Assembly (NCBI RefSeq): GCF_000092065.1
Contig: NC_009363.1
Coordinates: forward strand, 496,001 to 560,000
Source of the DNA: Ostreococcus lucimarinus CCE9901
Lineage: Eukaryota; Chlorophyta; Mamiellophyceae; Mamiellales; Bathycoccaceae
Length of the DNA: 64,000 nucleotides
Direction of reading: 5' to 3'
Shown here piece by piece: positions 1 to 9,369 of this stretch (the first letter of the stretch is position 1; each line of letters starts with the position of its first letter). The notes beneath the pieces are model-generated. The model had not been told where the DNA came from, made no database searches, and was given only the letters and a program-made list of their open reading frames with translations. The position numbers and the translations under genes are program-made.

Positions 1-90
1 GTATATGTTGACGCTGACGCTCTGCCTGTCGCTCTCTTAGAATGCTCTAGAATCGTAATGTAATTTACAAACTTTCGCGCGAACGAGACG

Positions 91-978
91 CTACGCCCTC
101 TTGACGCTCACGCTGAGCGCGTCCTTTTTCGGCCCGCCCTCTTCGCCCTTCCACACCTGCTCATACTCAAACATCGCCTCCAATAAATGCGTGTCGTACC
201 GACCCGCGCTCGAATCGACGTACTCTAAATACCCCGGCGCGCCCGGATACACGACGTTATCCGCGACGACGATCGTCCCCCGACGAACCACGCCCGCGTC
301 TTCGTACAACTTCAAATCCGGCAAATACCGCTCCTTCGCGTGATCGAGAAACAACACATCCGCGCCCTCCGTCGTCCCGACCCCCTTCACGCTCTCCACG
401 AACGCGCGCGCGTCCCCCACCGCCTCCGATCCCGCCGCCGTCAGCACTCGCACCCGATCGTCCAGCCCCGCGTACGCGAGCGCCCATCGCGCCACCTCCG
501 CGTGTCGCGCCTCGTACTCGACGCACAGCATCCTCGCCCTCGCGCTCTTAAACCGCATCGCCGTCGCGATCGCGCTGTACCCCAAAAACGTCCCGATCTC
601 CACGCAGCACTCCAGCTTCGGCGCGCGATCGAGCTCGCGTCCCAGCAGCGCCGCCTTCGCCCGTCCCAGCGCGTACGTCGGGTACCGCGCGAAGAACGCG
701 TCGTACGCCTCGAGGATCGACGCCCCGTCGCCGCGCGTCGCGCGCCGCTCCAGGTACGGAATCACGTCCCGAGGTTCGCGATACGGCCACCGCGCGTAAA
801 ACGTCGCCGCGTCGTCGTCGTCGTCGTCGTCGCGCGCGTCCGCGTCGCGTCGCGTCGTGGACGTGAGCGCGAGCGTCAGCGTCGTCATCATCGCCGCGCG
901 TCGATTCGTCGTCGCCGGCGTTCGAGTCGTCGCGCGCGGGACGCGCGCGGACGCGCGCACCGCCGGCGTCGCGCGCAT
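91..978 (-). CDS. Catechol-O-methyltransferase-like SAM-dependent O-methyltransferase, probably organellar
   Basis: Predicted protein of 295 residues. After a basic, Ala/Thr/Arg-rich leader it has a COMT-type Rossmann fold. The SAM motif VEIGTFLGYSA is near residues 123-135. The acidic metal/catalytic stretch LFLDHAKERYLPDL is near 207-222, and ADNVVYPGAPG near 238-250. These match animal COMT closely (LFLDHWKDRYLPD, ADNVICPGAP), so Mg2+-dependent methyl transfer to a catechol-like substrate is the expected chemistry; the real substrate is unknown. I start at the ATG at 978; an ATG pair at 891 is an alternative. The open frame continues to 1593, but only as Arg-rich DNA lying in the divergent promoter. 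The leader suggests plastid or mitochondrial import. A TGTAA-type signal lies just past the stop (positions 65-69, minus strand). Confidence 0.88.
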   Translation of the reverse strand: MRATPAVRASARVPRATTRTPATTNRRAAMMTTLTLALTSTTRRDADARDDDDDDDAATFYARWPYREPRDVIPYLERRATRGDGASILEAYDAFFARYPTYALGRAKAALLGRELDRAPKLECCVEIGTFLGYSAIATAMRFKSARARMLCVEYEARHAEVARWALAYAGLDDRVRVLTAAGSEAVGDARAFVESVKGVGTTEGADVLFLDHAKERYLPDLKLYEDAGVVRRGTIVVADNVVYPGAPGYLEYVDSSAGRYDTHLLEAMFEYEQVWKGEEGGPKKDALSVSVKRA

Positions 979-1046
979 CGCGGGCGGCGCGCGTCGCGAT
1001 GCGTCGCGACGCGTCGTCGCGTCGTCGTCGGCGGCGGTGTCGCCCG

Positions 1047-1082
1047 CACGCCCGGGTGTTTCGGTCACGCCCGGGTGTTTCG
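1047..1082. promoter_or_regulatory. Two direct copies of a 17-bp CCCGGGTG-centred motif in a divergent promoter
   Basis: The sequence cacgcccgggtgtttcg occurs at 1047-1063 and again at 1066-1082, in the 273-bp gap between the divergent COMT-like and CBM20 genes. The 19-bp spacing puts both copies on nearly the same helical face. The core occurs once more in the window, reversed, in the promoter between RAD54B and its divergent neighbour (9589-9607), and I found it nowhere else. A transcription-factor site is inferred from position and repetition. Confidence 0.5.
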
Positions 1083-1251
1083 ACCGGTCGGTCGCCGCGT
1101 TCCAGCGTGGCGACGGCCGATCGCGCGAGACCGCGACGCGCGCGCGCGACGCGCCGAGGCGCGCGCGACGCGAGCGACGGGCACCGCGATCGAGAGCGCG
1201 CGGACGGCGTCTCGACCGCGTCGCGCGACGCGACGACGTCGAGCGACGACG

Positions 1252-3579
1252 ATGATGAAGACGATCGAGACGACGAAGACGCATCGGCGATCGGCGCGCG
1301 GCGTCGAACGACGGCGCGGGACGACGACGCGCGCGGAAGGACGCGCGGGACGACGACGGCGCGACGATGCGTCGAACGAACGTCGTCGTCGCGGGCTCGG
1401 GGCGATGCGCGCGCGGGACGAAGGACGGAGGGACGAAGCGCGCGGGGACCGGGACGGCGAGCGGCTTCGGGAGAGCGGCGCGGTCGCGTTGGCGATCGCG
1501 TTCGGGTTGGGATTCGCGAGCCCGAGCGCGAGGGCGGTGTGGCCGTTTCGGACGGTGCGAGCGACGACGTCGGAGGTGTCGGAGAGCGAACATCGGTCGG
1601 TGGTGGAGATGTTCGCCGAGGCGTTCGAGGAAGCCGAAGCGGCGGTCGAAGCCGAAGTCGTCGAAGTCGTCGAAGACGTCGTCGCGAAGCGAGACGGCGC
1701 GGCGGTCGGGGCGGTTCTGGTTCCGGCCGCGTGCGTCGTCGCCGTCGCGGCGCTCGCGTGCGTGACGTATGCACAGCGGTACGCGTTAATGTTGTGGGCG
1801 ACGAAGGCGTTGGATCAGTGGGAGGCGAACGATCCAAACTTTCCGAGCAAGCAGCTGCGATGGCAACAACTCTTGGACGAGGAGGTGAGCAAGAGGGAGG
1901 CTTTGAACGAGGAATGGCTCGAGCGATTACAGGCGGAAAAGGCGAAAACCAAAGCGAACGCGGATGAGATGCAACAGCGCATCGAAGAAGAACGCGCGCT
2001 CGCGCTGGACATGCGCGCGAACGCGACGGCTCTGGAAACCGAGTTCAGAGCGCTCATCGACGAACAACGCGCCGCCTCTGGGGCGCGCGAAGAAGAGTTA
2101 CACGGACGCATCGTCGAGGAACAGGCCAAGTTCGCGAGTCTTTCCGCGGAGGCTGGATCTCTCCGCGAGCAAATCAGTTCGCTCGAGGCGCAGTTGACGA
2201 GGAAGTCGGATTCATCAAACGACTTGAAAGAAGAGCTACTCTCGGCGCGACGGGCTGAAGAAGTCGTCAAATCCGAACTCGCCGGCGTGTGTGCGGCGAA
2301 GGATGCGCTCGCGCGACAGCTCGACGAAGTGCGTACGAATCTCACGTGGGAAACTTCGAAGGCGAGCGAGCTCGAGGAACAGCTCAGCGCGCTCAAGTCT
2401 GAGCTCGCCAGCGCTCGCGACGCGAGGGCCGAACTTGAGCGAGAGCTCGAAGGCGCCCGCGCTAACCTCGCCGTTGAGTCGTCGAACGAGCACGAGCTCG
2501 AAGAACAGCTCAGTGCGCTCAAGTCTGAGCTCGCCAGCGCTCGCGACGCGAGGGTCGAACTTGAGCGAGAGCTCGAAGGCGCCCGCGCTAACCTCGCCGT
2601 TGAGTCGTCGAACGAGCACGAGCTCGAAGAACAGCTCAGTGCGCTCAAGTCTGAGCTCGCCAGCGCTCGCGACGCGAGGGTCGAACTTGAGCGAGAGCTC
2701 GACGCCATGCGCGACGGATTTGAAGCACAACTCGAGGCGCAGAAAGGCGCTGGCGCCGATATGAAACTCGAATCAGAGCGTCTCGAGGAACTGGTCGCGA
2801 AATTGAAGAACGAAATCGAGGCGAACAGTGTGCTTCGCGAGCGAATGCAAACCGAAAAGCAAGCGGAAGACTCCTACGTGACGGCCCTCAACGAGGAGAT
2901 TGAGGCTTTGCGCTTGGAGTTGCACGCGGCGCAAGCGCACGCGGCGCAAGCGCTCGGGCAGTACGCTGAACTTGATTCTGCGCTACCAAAGATCATCGAC
3001 GCAGTCGACCGCTTGCGCAGTCTTACGAGCATGGTAAACGAAGATAGCCCGATCGTAGAGCACACGTTCAGCGTCGCCGACGTACCACCACCGCAGCCGA
3101 ACGAGTTCCTCGTCATCGTCGGTTCATGGAATGACTGGGATCTCGCCACGGGCGTCGCGATGTCGTACGACCCCGATGGCAGCTGGAAAGCGCTTGTTGA
3201 GCTTCAGTCTGACATCGTGTACGAGTATAAGGTTTGTGTTTGTTCGGGGTCCGATGAAGAGCGCGTGCCCCAGGCCTGGCAATCCGGCGCAAACTCGGCG
3301 TTTGCGATCGCCTCCTCGTTGATCAACGAACAAGGTTTAGCGCCTAAGGCGACGGTGATGAGTCACTGGGTCGCAGATCCTGCGAACGCGCCAATTATGA
3401 TGTTCGGTCCCGACGGCGAAAAGTTCACGTTGAGCTCCACTCAACTCATGACCGATCTTCCTGCTAACTTAATCACGGACACGCTCGAGGATCTGTCGCA
3501 CGTCATCTCCGAGGTGACGAGGGGAATCGACAACGACATCCTCAATACCAAGCAGCACGCGGCGACGGCTTCGCGTTAA
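1252..3579 (+). CDS. Membrane-anchored coiled-coil protein with C-terminal CBM20 starch-binding domain
   Basis: About 775 residues from the ATG at 1252 (an in-frame ATG at 1405 is an alternative). A basic leader is followed by a hydrophobic stretch ending SPSARA, resembling a thylakoid or secretory cleavage site. A transmembrane segment follows near residues 160-185 (AVLVPAACVVAVAALACV). About 400 residues of Glu/Lys/Ala-rich coiled coil come next, including a tandem repeat. A CBM20-like domain spans about residues 610-690 (VGSWNDWDLA, YEYKVCV and AWQSGANSAFAI match its conserved strands). CBM20 binds starch. A coiled coil with a starch-binding domain recalls plant PTST proteins, and the membrane anchor plus coiled coil recalls MFP1. 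A role in positioning or starting the plastid starch granule is inference. No catalytic domain is visible. TGTAA lies at 3598. Confidence 0.8.
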   Translation: MMKTIETTKTHRRSARGVERRRGTTTRAEGRAGRRRRDDASNERRRRGLGAMRARDEGRRDEARGDRDGERLRESGAVALAIAFGLGFASPSARAVWPFRTVRATTSEVSESEHRSVVEMFAEAFEEAEAAVEAEVVEVVEDVVAKRDGAAVGAVLVPAACVVAVAALACVTYAQRYALMLWATKALDQWEANDPNFPSKQLRWQQLLDEEVSKREALNEEWLERLQAEKAKTKANADEMQQRIEEERALALDMRANATALETEFRALIDEQRAASGAREEELHGRIVEEQAKFASLSAEAGSLREQISSLEAQLTRKSDSSNDLKEELLSARRAEEVVKSELAGVCAAKDALARQLDEVRTNLTWETSKASELEEQLSALKSELASARDARAELERELEGARANLAVESSNEHELEEQLSALKSELASARDARVELERELEGARANLAVESSNEHELEEQLSALKSELASARDARVELERELDAMRDGFEAQLEAQKGAGADMKLESERLEELVAKLKNEIEANSVLRERMQTEKQAEDSYVTALNEEIEALRLELHAAQAHAAQALGQYAELDSALPKIIDAVDRLRSLTSMVNEDSPIVEHTFSVADVPPPQPNEFLVIVGSWNDWDLATGVAMSYDPDGSWKALVELQSDIVYEYKVCVCSGSDEERVPQAWQSGANSAFAIASSLINEQGLAPKATVMSHWVADPANAPIMMFGPDGEKFTLSSTQLMTDLPANLITDTLEDLSHVISEVTRGIDNDILNTKQHAATASR
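2368..2700 (+). repeat. 126-bp (42-residue) in-frame tandem repeat, about 2.6 copies
   Basis: The segment beginning ELEEQLSALKSELASARDAR is repeated with an exact 126-bp period; gagctcgccagcgctcgc starts at 2401, 2527 and 2653. Copies are almost identical at the nucleotide level, so the duplication is recent or kept uniform by conversion. It lengthens the coiled coil by a whole number of heptads (42 = 6 x 7), so the register is kept. Confidence 0.95.
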
Positions 3580-3631
3580 ACGAGTACTACTATCACATGT
3601 AATCATACTTCAAGCATGCTATGAATATTGT

Positions 3632-5599
3632 CTATAGGCCGATCCAGTACGATCGCCCATTCGGGTTGTGTATGTGCCCTTGAACCGGTTTCGCAATCGT
3701 CCATTCGTACCACATTTTGTGCGCGTCGACGCGGCGCCAAATATAAAATTCAATCTTCGTCGGCGAAGCGCCGCGTCTATCGATGTACACTGGCGTTTGA
3801 ATGGGAAAGAACATTGGAAACCACGAAAACATGAGCTCGCCCGTCGGACCTAAAGTGTGGTTATGAGGATGGATGCTACAGCGCACGCATCCGGCAGGTC
3901 CGTCGTACAGCGTCGCGTCAAAGTACGCGGCGAAACCGTGAAGCGTGCTCGAGGCTGATCCAAGTTCTTCACTCGACCACTCGACGCGCGCGTAACGCTC
4001 GTTGTCGATTCGCGCGGCGTTGTTCGGGTGCTCGAACTCCCACACGCTCTTCGGTTCCGCGATGTGATGCACTCTGTGAAACTTGACCACGTACGGTGTT
4101 TCGATGGATTTCAAATCCTTGTACGAGACGACGGCGTCGTGCAATTTTGCCGCAGCGATGGGCGCGACGAAAGATTCGTACGACTGCGGCACGCTCACGC
4201 CCGTTGGTTTGAGAAATCGCTGCGCGCCGTCCAAACACTCTGGGCTCAACTCGTTGTCTCCGAAACTCCCGAGCAATTCGCTCACCAAAACGTCGACTCG
4301 AACATCCGCGGCGCACGTGCGCATATCTCCCGGGAAAATTTGTACTCTATCACCCCAACCCTCTTTCGCGACGAGGTGCTGCAGCGTGACGACCGCGTTT
4401 GGATTCTTCTCCACGGCGCACACTTTGATGTTCCTATTGGCGCGTTCGGACGCACGCAATGACGCGCGAACCAGCGGTCCGCGACCTGCGCCGACGACCA
4501 TCACAGAGCCCTCGTCGCCCTCTGGCACGAGATCAAGAAGCGCGCACCGCACGGCTTCTTCGTATTGAATATACTTGCTCGCATCCTTTTCGAACGTTTC
4601 GTACGTCACGCTCTCCAGATTATCCATCAACGGCTGCAAGGGCGCTTGTAAATAATCCCTGTAAGGCGCTTCCGCCAACGCCTGTTCGCTCGCGGGCTCG
4701 ACGCCGCGAAAGAGGTAGACGAGATACTCCCAATACAGCCGCATTGGATGCGCAGAGTCGACGCCCACGCGCCCTTCGTCCCCGGCCACATCTCCGGGCG
4801 CGATGGTCTCGCGCGCGCACCCATCGGGCGCGCCGTTCCAGTCCGTCAACATGATTTGAATATTCCTGCGAAACATGTCGCGAACCATCGCTTGCGCCTC
4901 CTTCGGCAGCACCGGAAACCCCCGCGCGTTCTTCACGAACGCTCGAACGCTCAGCGCACACGCGCCCACGCGCTCACCGATCCATCTTTCCCACCATTCG
5001 CGTCCGATCGGCGCCGCCACGACGTGAAGCAACGCGTACACATTCGACCTTCTTCCGCACGCCTCGTCCGTCGTTCGCCATCGCGCGTGCGCGTCCTCGT
5101 CCGTCGCCGCGTCCCCGCTCGCCCCGAGCACCCTCACCCACACCTTCGTGTGCGTCAGCGCATCAATATTCATCAAAATCACCCGCGCCACGCGCACGTC
5201 CCCCCCTTCGCCCTCGTTCGACGTCGCATCGACGATCGCCGCGTGCGCGCCGACGTGTCCCGCCCACCGAAGCTCGCGCGCGAGCGCCCTCTCGTTCCCA
5301 TTCATTCGCAACTCCCGAAGCGCCGCCGCGGACGTTCGCATCACGACGCGCGTGGACCACTCCTGCGAGTTCAACTCTTCGTCCGAGCGCGCGAACGGCG
5401 TTCGAGGGTACATCTCCGACGCGCACTCGTCGTCGATCGTCGCGAATTCATCGCGCGCGGTGACTGGAATCGACACGAAATCGAACCCTCCGCGCGTCGC
5501 CGCGTCCACGCTCGTCCCGACGCGCGCGCGCGCGTCCGCGGTGCGCTCGCATCCGACGAATCGCGCGTCGCCGAGGTCGTCGCGCGCGCCGAGCGTCAT
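3632..5599 (-). CDS. PRMT5: Type II protein arginine methyltransferase PRMT5
   Basis: About 655 residues, close to human PRMT5 (637). The N-terminal half fits the TIM-barrel region. The SAM site GAGRGPLV is near residue 367. The double-Glu loop SELLGSFGDNELSPECLDGAQ begins near residue 440. The Phe needed for symmetric dimethylation is present (TYETFEKD, near 333). The enzyme makes symmetric dimethylarginine on spliceosomal Sm proteins and histones. I start at the ATG at 5599, giving MTLGARDDLG and then GFDFVSIPV, which aligns with the family N-terminus. A more upstream ATG at 5653 would overlap the start codon of the divergent DUF1350 gene (5652) and adds only low-complexity residues. The gene is convergent with the CBM20 gene, 52 bp away. 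Confidence 0.97.
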   Translation of the reverse strand: MTLGARDDLGDARFVGCERTADARARVGTSVDAATRGGFDFVSIPVTARDEFATIDDECASEMYPRTPFARSDEELNSQEWSTRVVMRTSAAALRELRMNGNERALARELRWAGHVGAHAAIVDATSNEGEGGDVRVARVILMNIDALTHTKVWVRVLGASGDAATDEDAHARWRTTDEACGRRSNVYALLHVVAAPIGREWWERWIGERVGACALSVRAFVKNARGFPVLPKEAQAMVRDMFRRNIQIMLTDWNGAPDGCARETIAPGDVAGDEGRVGVDSAHPMRLYWEYLVYLFRGVEPASEQALAEAPYRDYLQAPLQPLMDNLESVTYETFEKDASKYIQYEEAVRCALLDLVPEGDEGSVMVVGAGRGPLVRASLRASERANRNIKVCAVEKNPNAVVTLQHLVAKEGWGDRVQIFPGDMRTCAADVRVDVLVSELLGSFGDNELSPECLDGAQRFLKPTGVSVPQSYESFVAPIAAAKLHDAVVSYKDLKSIETPYVVKFHRVHHIAEPKSVWEFEHPNNAARIDNERYARVEWSSEELGSASSTLHGFAAYFDATLYDGPAGCVRCSIHPHNHTLGPTGELMFSWFPMFFPIQTPVYIDRRGASPTKIEFYIWRRVDAHKMWYEWTIAKPVQGHIHNPNGRSYWIGL

Positions 5600-5651
5600 C
5601 GACGCGTCGTTTTGTGTCGACCGAGCGGTGCGGTCGTTACTCCGCGACGCC

Positions 5652-6818
5652 ATGTCGACGCGCCGCGCCGCGATCGCCGCGCCCGCGCGCGCGCCGCGCG
5701 CCTCGGGACGACGCGGGCGATCCGCGCGCGTCGCCGCGGCGCCCGCGGAGGACGCCGCGGCGATGGTGCGATTGACGACGGCGCTGCGAAGGATCGACGA
5801 CGCGAAGTCGCGCGACGGTGGCGGCGCGTGGCGCGTCTGCGAAGCCACGGGCGCGCGCGTGCGCGCGCCGAGGGCGAAGACGCCGTGGGGATGCGTGCAC
5901 TTCGTCGGCGGCGCGGTGCTGGGAAGCTTTCCGGACGTCGCGTACGACGCGTGGCTCTCGGCGTGCGCGGACGACGTCGGGCTCGTCGTCGTGGCGACGC
6001 CGTACGAGTTGGATTTGGATCACGAAAAGTGCGCGATGGCGGTGAAGAAGACGTACGATGAGGCGAGAAGGCTGGCGTGCGCGAAGGAAGGGATGGACGC
6101 GTCGCGCGCGCCGACGTTTCGAGTGGGGCACTCGTTGGGATGTAAGCTGTTGTGTCTCGTCGCGAGCGCGGAGGACGCGAACGAACGCGAAGGGAACGGA
6201 GAGGCGGGGGATGGGACGATCGATATGGACGTCGACGCGACGAGTGGAACGGCGGTAGCGGTGAGCGGGACGACGAGGGGGGGAGTTGGGAACGTGGCGG
6301 GTCATTTTCTCGTCGCGTTTAATAACGCCGACGCGACTGATTCGGTTAAGCTCGTGGAAAAGTTTGCGCGAGAGTTGCTGAAGAAACGCGCCGGTGCCGC
6401 GAGCGGAGCGTCGGAGGAGTTTTTCAAGACGCTTCCGAATCTCGCGGCGTTCGCCGAGCGCGCGGCCAAGGCGGCGGGGTTGGAATTTAAGCCGACGCCC
6501 GCGCAGACGCTCGAGCGATGTCGAACGCGCTTCGCGTCGAAACGCGTTCGGTTGATCAAATTTAAGGATGATGATTTAGACCAAAACGACGAGCTTTTGG
6601 AAGTTTTGCGAGAACGCATGAAAGTCTATCCCGGGCGCGTGGACGCGCGTGAGCTGGACTTCGGTAATCATCTGACGCCCGTGTACTTTAGCACGGACGG
6701 GTTGAAGCTCACCCCAGCGCTGGAGAAGCTCGTCGGTCAATTCGCGCTCGGCGATGCGGAGGGTGTGCGTAAGCTCTCCGCAGAGTTCGCCGCGTTCATC
6801 CGCGACGCGTCATCGTGA
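5652..6818 (+). CDS. DUF1350 family protein, plastid-targeted (alpha/beta-hydrolase-like)
   Basis: About 388 residues, starting with a typical plastid transit peptide (MSTRRAAIAAPARAPRAS). It matches DUF1350 proteins of plants and cyanobacteria. CVHFVGGAVLGSFPDVAY comes first, then VVVATPYELDLDHEKCA, the GHSLGCKLL element resembling a nucleophile elbow (G-H-S-L-G), and a C-terminal VRLIKFKDDDLDQNDEL. The fold is hydrolase-like and no biochemical role is established. A low-complexity Gly/Asp/Thr insert interrupts the domain between the elbow and HFLVAFNNADATDS. The gene is divergent from PRMT5 with 52 bp between the chosen starts. Confidence 0.85.
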   Translation: MSTRRAAIAAPARAPRASGRRGRSARVAAAPAEDAAAMVRLTTALRRIDDAKSRDGGGAWRVCEATGARVRAPRAKTPWGCVHFVGGAVLGSFPDVAYDAWLSACADDVGLVVVATPYELDLDHEKCAMAVKKTYDEARRLACAKEGMDASRAPTFRVGHSLGCKLLCLVASAEDANEREGNGEAGDGTIDMDVDATSGTAVAVSGTTRGGVGNVAGHFLVAFNNADATDSVKLVEKFARELLKKRAGAASGASEEFFKTLPNLAAFAERAAKAAGLEFKPTPAQTLERCRTRFASKRVRLIKFKDDDLDQNDELLEVLRERMKVYPGRVDARELDFGNHLTPVYFSTDGLKLTPALEKLVGQFALGDAEGVRKLSAEFAAFIRDASS

Positions 6819-6903
6819 AAGAATATACATGAATGTCGAATCAAATGAATTTAGCTAGGCATCGCCGCTCGCGATGGCGTGTACAATATCATACATTTCC
6901 AAT

Positions 6904-9369
6904 TTATTCGTCGTCGGCGTCGTCGTTGGCGTCGTGAATTTGCGCATCTATCGTCGTTCCGTTCGACGGAAGCTCACTCACGAACGATATGAGATCGCTC
7001 CTCATGGCGTTGATGAGTAAGGGATCGGTCGTGGTCGTCGATGCATCCACGCGCCAGTGGTCGGGCGTCTCGCCCGTCATGGCGGCGATCCGGTCGGCGG
7101 TGTCACACCGCGTGTCCTTGACGTACGAAAACAGGTCTCGCAGTTCGGCTTGCGTGAACGTGCTGGAGCTCGATCCGGCGGAGTTGTTGTTACCAGAAGT
7201 TGATTTGAATCCGAGCGTTCGCGCGAGCGCGCCTTTGAGCTCTTGGCGCTGAAACATGCGCTCCTCGATCGTTCCCGTGCTCAGCAAGCGATAGATGGAA
7301 CACGGTTTCGTTTGACCTTCTCGCCACACGCGCGCCTGGGCTTGCAAATCGTGTGCGGGATTCCACGACGAGTCGACTAGTACCAATCTGTTCGCTCCGA
7401 CCAGATTAAGCCCGACACCTCCAGCTTTCGTGGAGAGCAACAAAATCTTGCCAGAATTATTGAACGTGCGAACAATGGACGTGCGCTCTTTCGGCGGCGT
7501 GGAACCTTGTAATCTATCATACTTCAGGTGCTCGCTCTCGCAAAGCTTGGCGATGAGGTCTAACGTCGTGGTGAAGCCAGAGACGACGACGATGCGTTCA
7601 TCGTTGGCGAGCGCCCGGAACATGGCGCGCAACACGGCGAGTTTGCTCGACGAAGCCACCGGATCGCTCACCTCAGTCGCGAGCGCCGCCGCGTTGCAGA
7701 GCTTTTGCAGCGTCTGAATCGCCTGAAGCGGCGAGATGGATTCCGCATCTTGCGTCTTGCCGATTCGCCCGAGCATCGAAAGCATCGACTTTTGCTTGAG
7801 TTGGTCGACGTACAAGCCTTTCTGCACTTCAGAAAGTCGAACGAAGACGACGTACTCGGTCTTTGGCGGCAGCAGCGACGCGTTGATCTCATCCGCTTTT
7901 CTCGAGTGAATGAAAGGGCCGATCAAACGACCGACCTCTTCGCGACGTGCGTTACCGATTCGCACAACTTCTTCCTTGGCCCCACGCTCGCTCGCTTTCT
8001 CGATCGGCCCGGAATAAATTTTGCGAAACGAATCGAGGTCTCCCAGCAAGCCGGGCGCCGCGAAGTCCATCACACCCCACAACTCGTCCAAGTTATTCTG
8101 AATCGGCGTGCCCGTCAGAAGCACCCTGCGATGACACTTGAGCGACGCGAGCGCTTGCGCGCCTTTCGTGGACTGCGTCGCGTTCTTCAGGCGATGCGCC
8201 TCGTCGCACACGAGCAAGTCGACGTTCGCCCTCGCGACGACGTCCGCCTGCGCTCTCAAGGTTTCGTACGATGTAATCAACACGTTGTATCTGCGCTGCG
8301 ATGGAAGCGCGAATTCCTCGAAACTCTTTCTCGCCTCCTTATCACCGCCTTCCACGACTTTTGGATCGCAGCGTTCCTCGCCGAGCCACTTGCGAAACTC
8401 CAAGGCCCAGTTCCCCGTGAGCGACGCCGGCACGCACACGACGACGCGTCGACACGTCGGTTGGCCGCGCTTGAACGGTGACTGCTTGAGTAAAGTCCAC
8501 ACGAGCGCGATGACTTGCAACGTTTTACCAAGACCCATTTCGTGCGCCAACAAGCACCCGGTGTGCGCCCTGTTCGTGTGCACGCTCGTTCGCAGTCCCA
8601 TGACGGCTTCGTACATGAACTGCACGCCGTCGCGTTGATGCGGGCGGAGAAACCTCGATATGAACGGATCGCACACCACCGCACACGCCGTGCGATAATC
8701 TCTGCGATGGAAATCAGTGTCGAGCGTCGACAACACGAGCGCCCCGTCCGCGACGTCGCTGTGCAACGGCGCCTCCGGCGCGAACGTCTTCTTCGCCTCC
8801 GACGTCGTCGCCGATCCGACGGCGCCGCCGATCCCGCGCACCGGCGCCACGAACGATTTCACTTTCTGCTCGTTCGCGACGACCACCTTCTCCGGCGCCA
8901 CCGCCGCGCCGCCGCGCGAGAACGCCGCGCCCGAGTCCACGTCCTCCGCGCGCACCGCCTCGCCGATTTCCACCTCGTACTGTCCGATTTCGCACGTCGT
9001 CCCCTCCACGATCGTCCCCGCGCACCCTCTCGCCACCCGTTTCCCTCGCATATCGCACAGCTCCGCCCGCTCGCGCGCGCCTCGCGCGATCACCACGCCG
9101 TCCACGAACGTCTTCGCCGACCTTTGCTTCCCGCCGCCGCCCGCCTTGCGCTTCGCGTACAGCGCCGAGAAGCATCGCCGCGCCGCATCGTCCCGGGCGG
9201 TCGCCCGCCCGCGCCCGGCGACTTTCACCGAGCGCCGCGCGTACGGAGGCGCGCGCGTCGCGCCGTTCGCGCCGTTCGCGCCCACGTACGGCGACACGAA
9301 CGCGCGATTCGCGTTCGCCATTCGAGGCACCGACCCGTGGGCATCGTCGTTCGCGCCTCGCGTCGTCAT
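6904..9369 (-). CDS. RAD54B: SNF2-family DNA translocase RAD54B
   Basis: About 821 residues. The SNF2 core is complete: Walker A HEMGLGKTLQ near 273, DEAH box CDEAHRLKN near 388, LTGTPIQNN, AGGVGLNLVGANRLVLVDSSWNP, and RVWREGQ near 678. Upstream of the helicase is a short domain (CFSALYAKRK ... KTFVDGVV ... EIGQYEVEIGE) that matches the N-terminal domain of RAD54B rather than RAD54. The protein remodels DNA and stimulates RAD51 strand exchange in homologous recombination. The start at 9369 is chosen because further upstream the frame is Arg-rich promoter DNA; the ATG at 9321 (MANANRAFVSPY) is an alternative. RAD51B, another recombination gene, lies 4.4 kb downstream in the window. Confidence 0.93.
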   Translation of the reverse strand: MTTRGANDDAHGSVPRMANANRAFVSPYVGANGANGATRAPPYARRSVKVAGRGRATARDDAARRCFSALYAKRKAGGGGKQRSAKTFVDGVVIARGARERAELCDMRGKRVARGCAGTIVEGTTCEIGQYEVEIGEAVRAEDVDSGAAFSRGGAAVAPEKVVVANEQKVKSFVAPVRGIGGAVGSATTSEAKKTFAPEAPLHSDVADGALVLSTLDTDFHRRDYRTACAVVCDPFISRFLRPHQRDGVQFMYEAVMGLRTSVHTNRAHTGCLLAHEMGLGKTLQVIALVWTLLKQSPFKRGQPTCRRVVVCVPASLTGNWALEFRKWLGEERCDPKVVEGGDKEARKSFEEFALPSQRRYNVLITSYETLRAQADVVARANVDLLVCDEAHRLKNATQSTKGAQALASLKCHRRVLLTGTPIQNNLDELWGVMDFAAPGLLGDLDSFRKIYSGPIEKASERGAKEEVVRIGNARREEVGRLIGPFIHSRKADEINASLLPPKTEYVVFVRLSEVQKGLYVDQLKQKSMLSMLGRIGKTQDAESISPLQAIQTLQKLCNAAALATEVSDPVASSSKLAVLRAMFRALANDERIVVVSGFTTTLDLIAKLCESEHLKYDRLQGSTPPKERTSIVRTFNNSGKILLLSTKAGGVGLNLVGANRLVLVDSSWNPAHDLQAQARVWREGQTKPCSIYRLLSTGTIEERMFQRQELKGALARTLGFKSTSGNNNSAGSSSSTFTQAELRDLFSYVKDTRCDTADRIAAMTGETPDHWRVDASTTTTDPLLINAMRSDLISFVSELPSNGTTIDAQIHDANDDADDE

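Noticed and set aside
340-1251. Open frame extending the CBM20 protein about 300 residues upstream
   Set aside because: Pure Arg/Ala/Ser-rich sequence antisense to the COMT-like coding region, with no homology and no suitable start. It is a by-product of GC-rich codons.
979-1593. N-terminal extension of the COMT-like gene
   Set aside because: It lies in the divergent promoter and includes the CCCGGGTG repeats; the sequence is Arg-rich without targeting or domain features.
4748-6061. 437-residue plus-strand frame opposite PRMT5
   Set aside because: Antisense shadow rich in Arg/His. PRMT5 on the other strand is complete and conserved.
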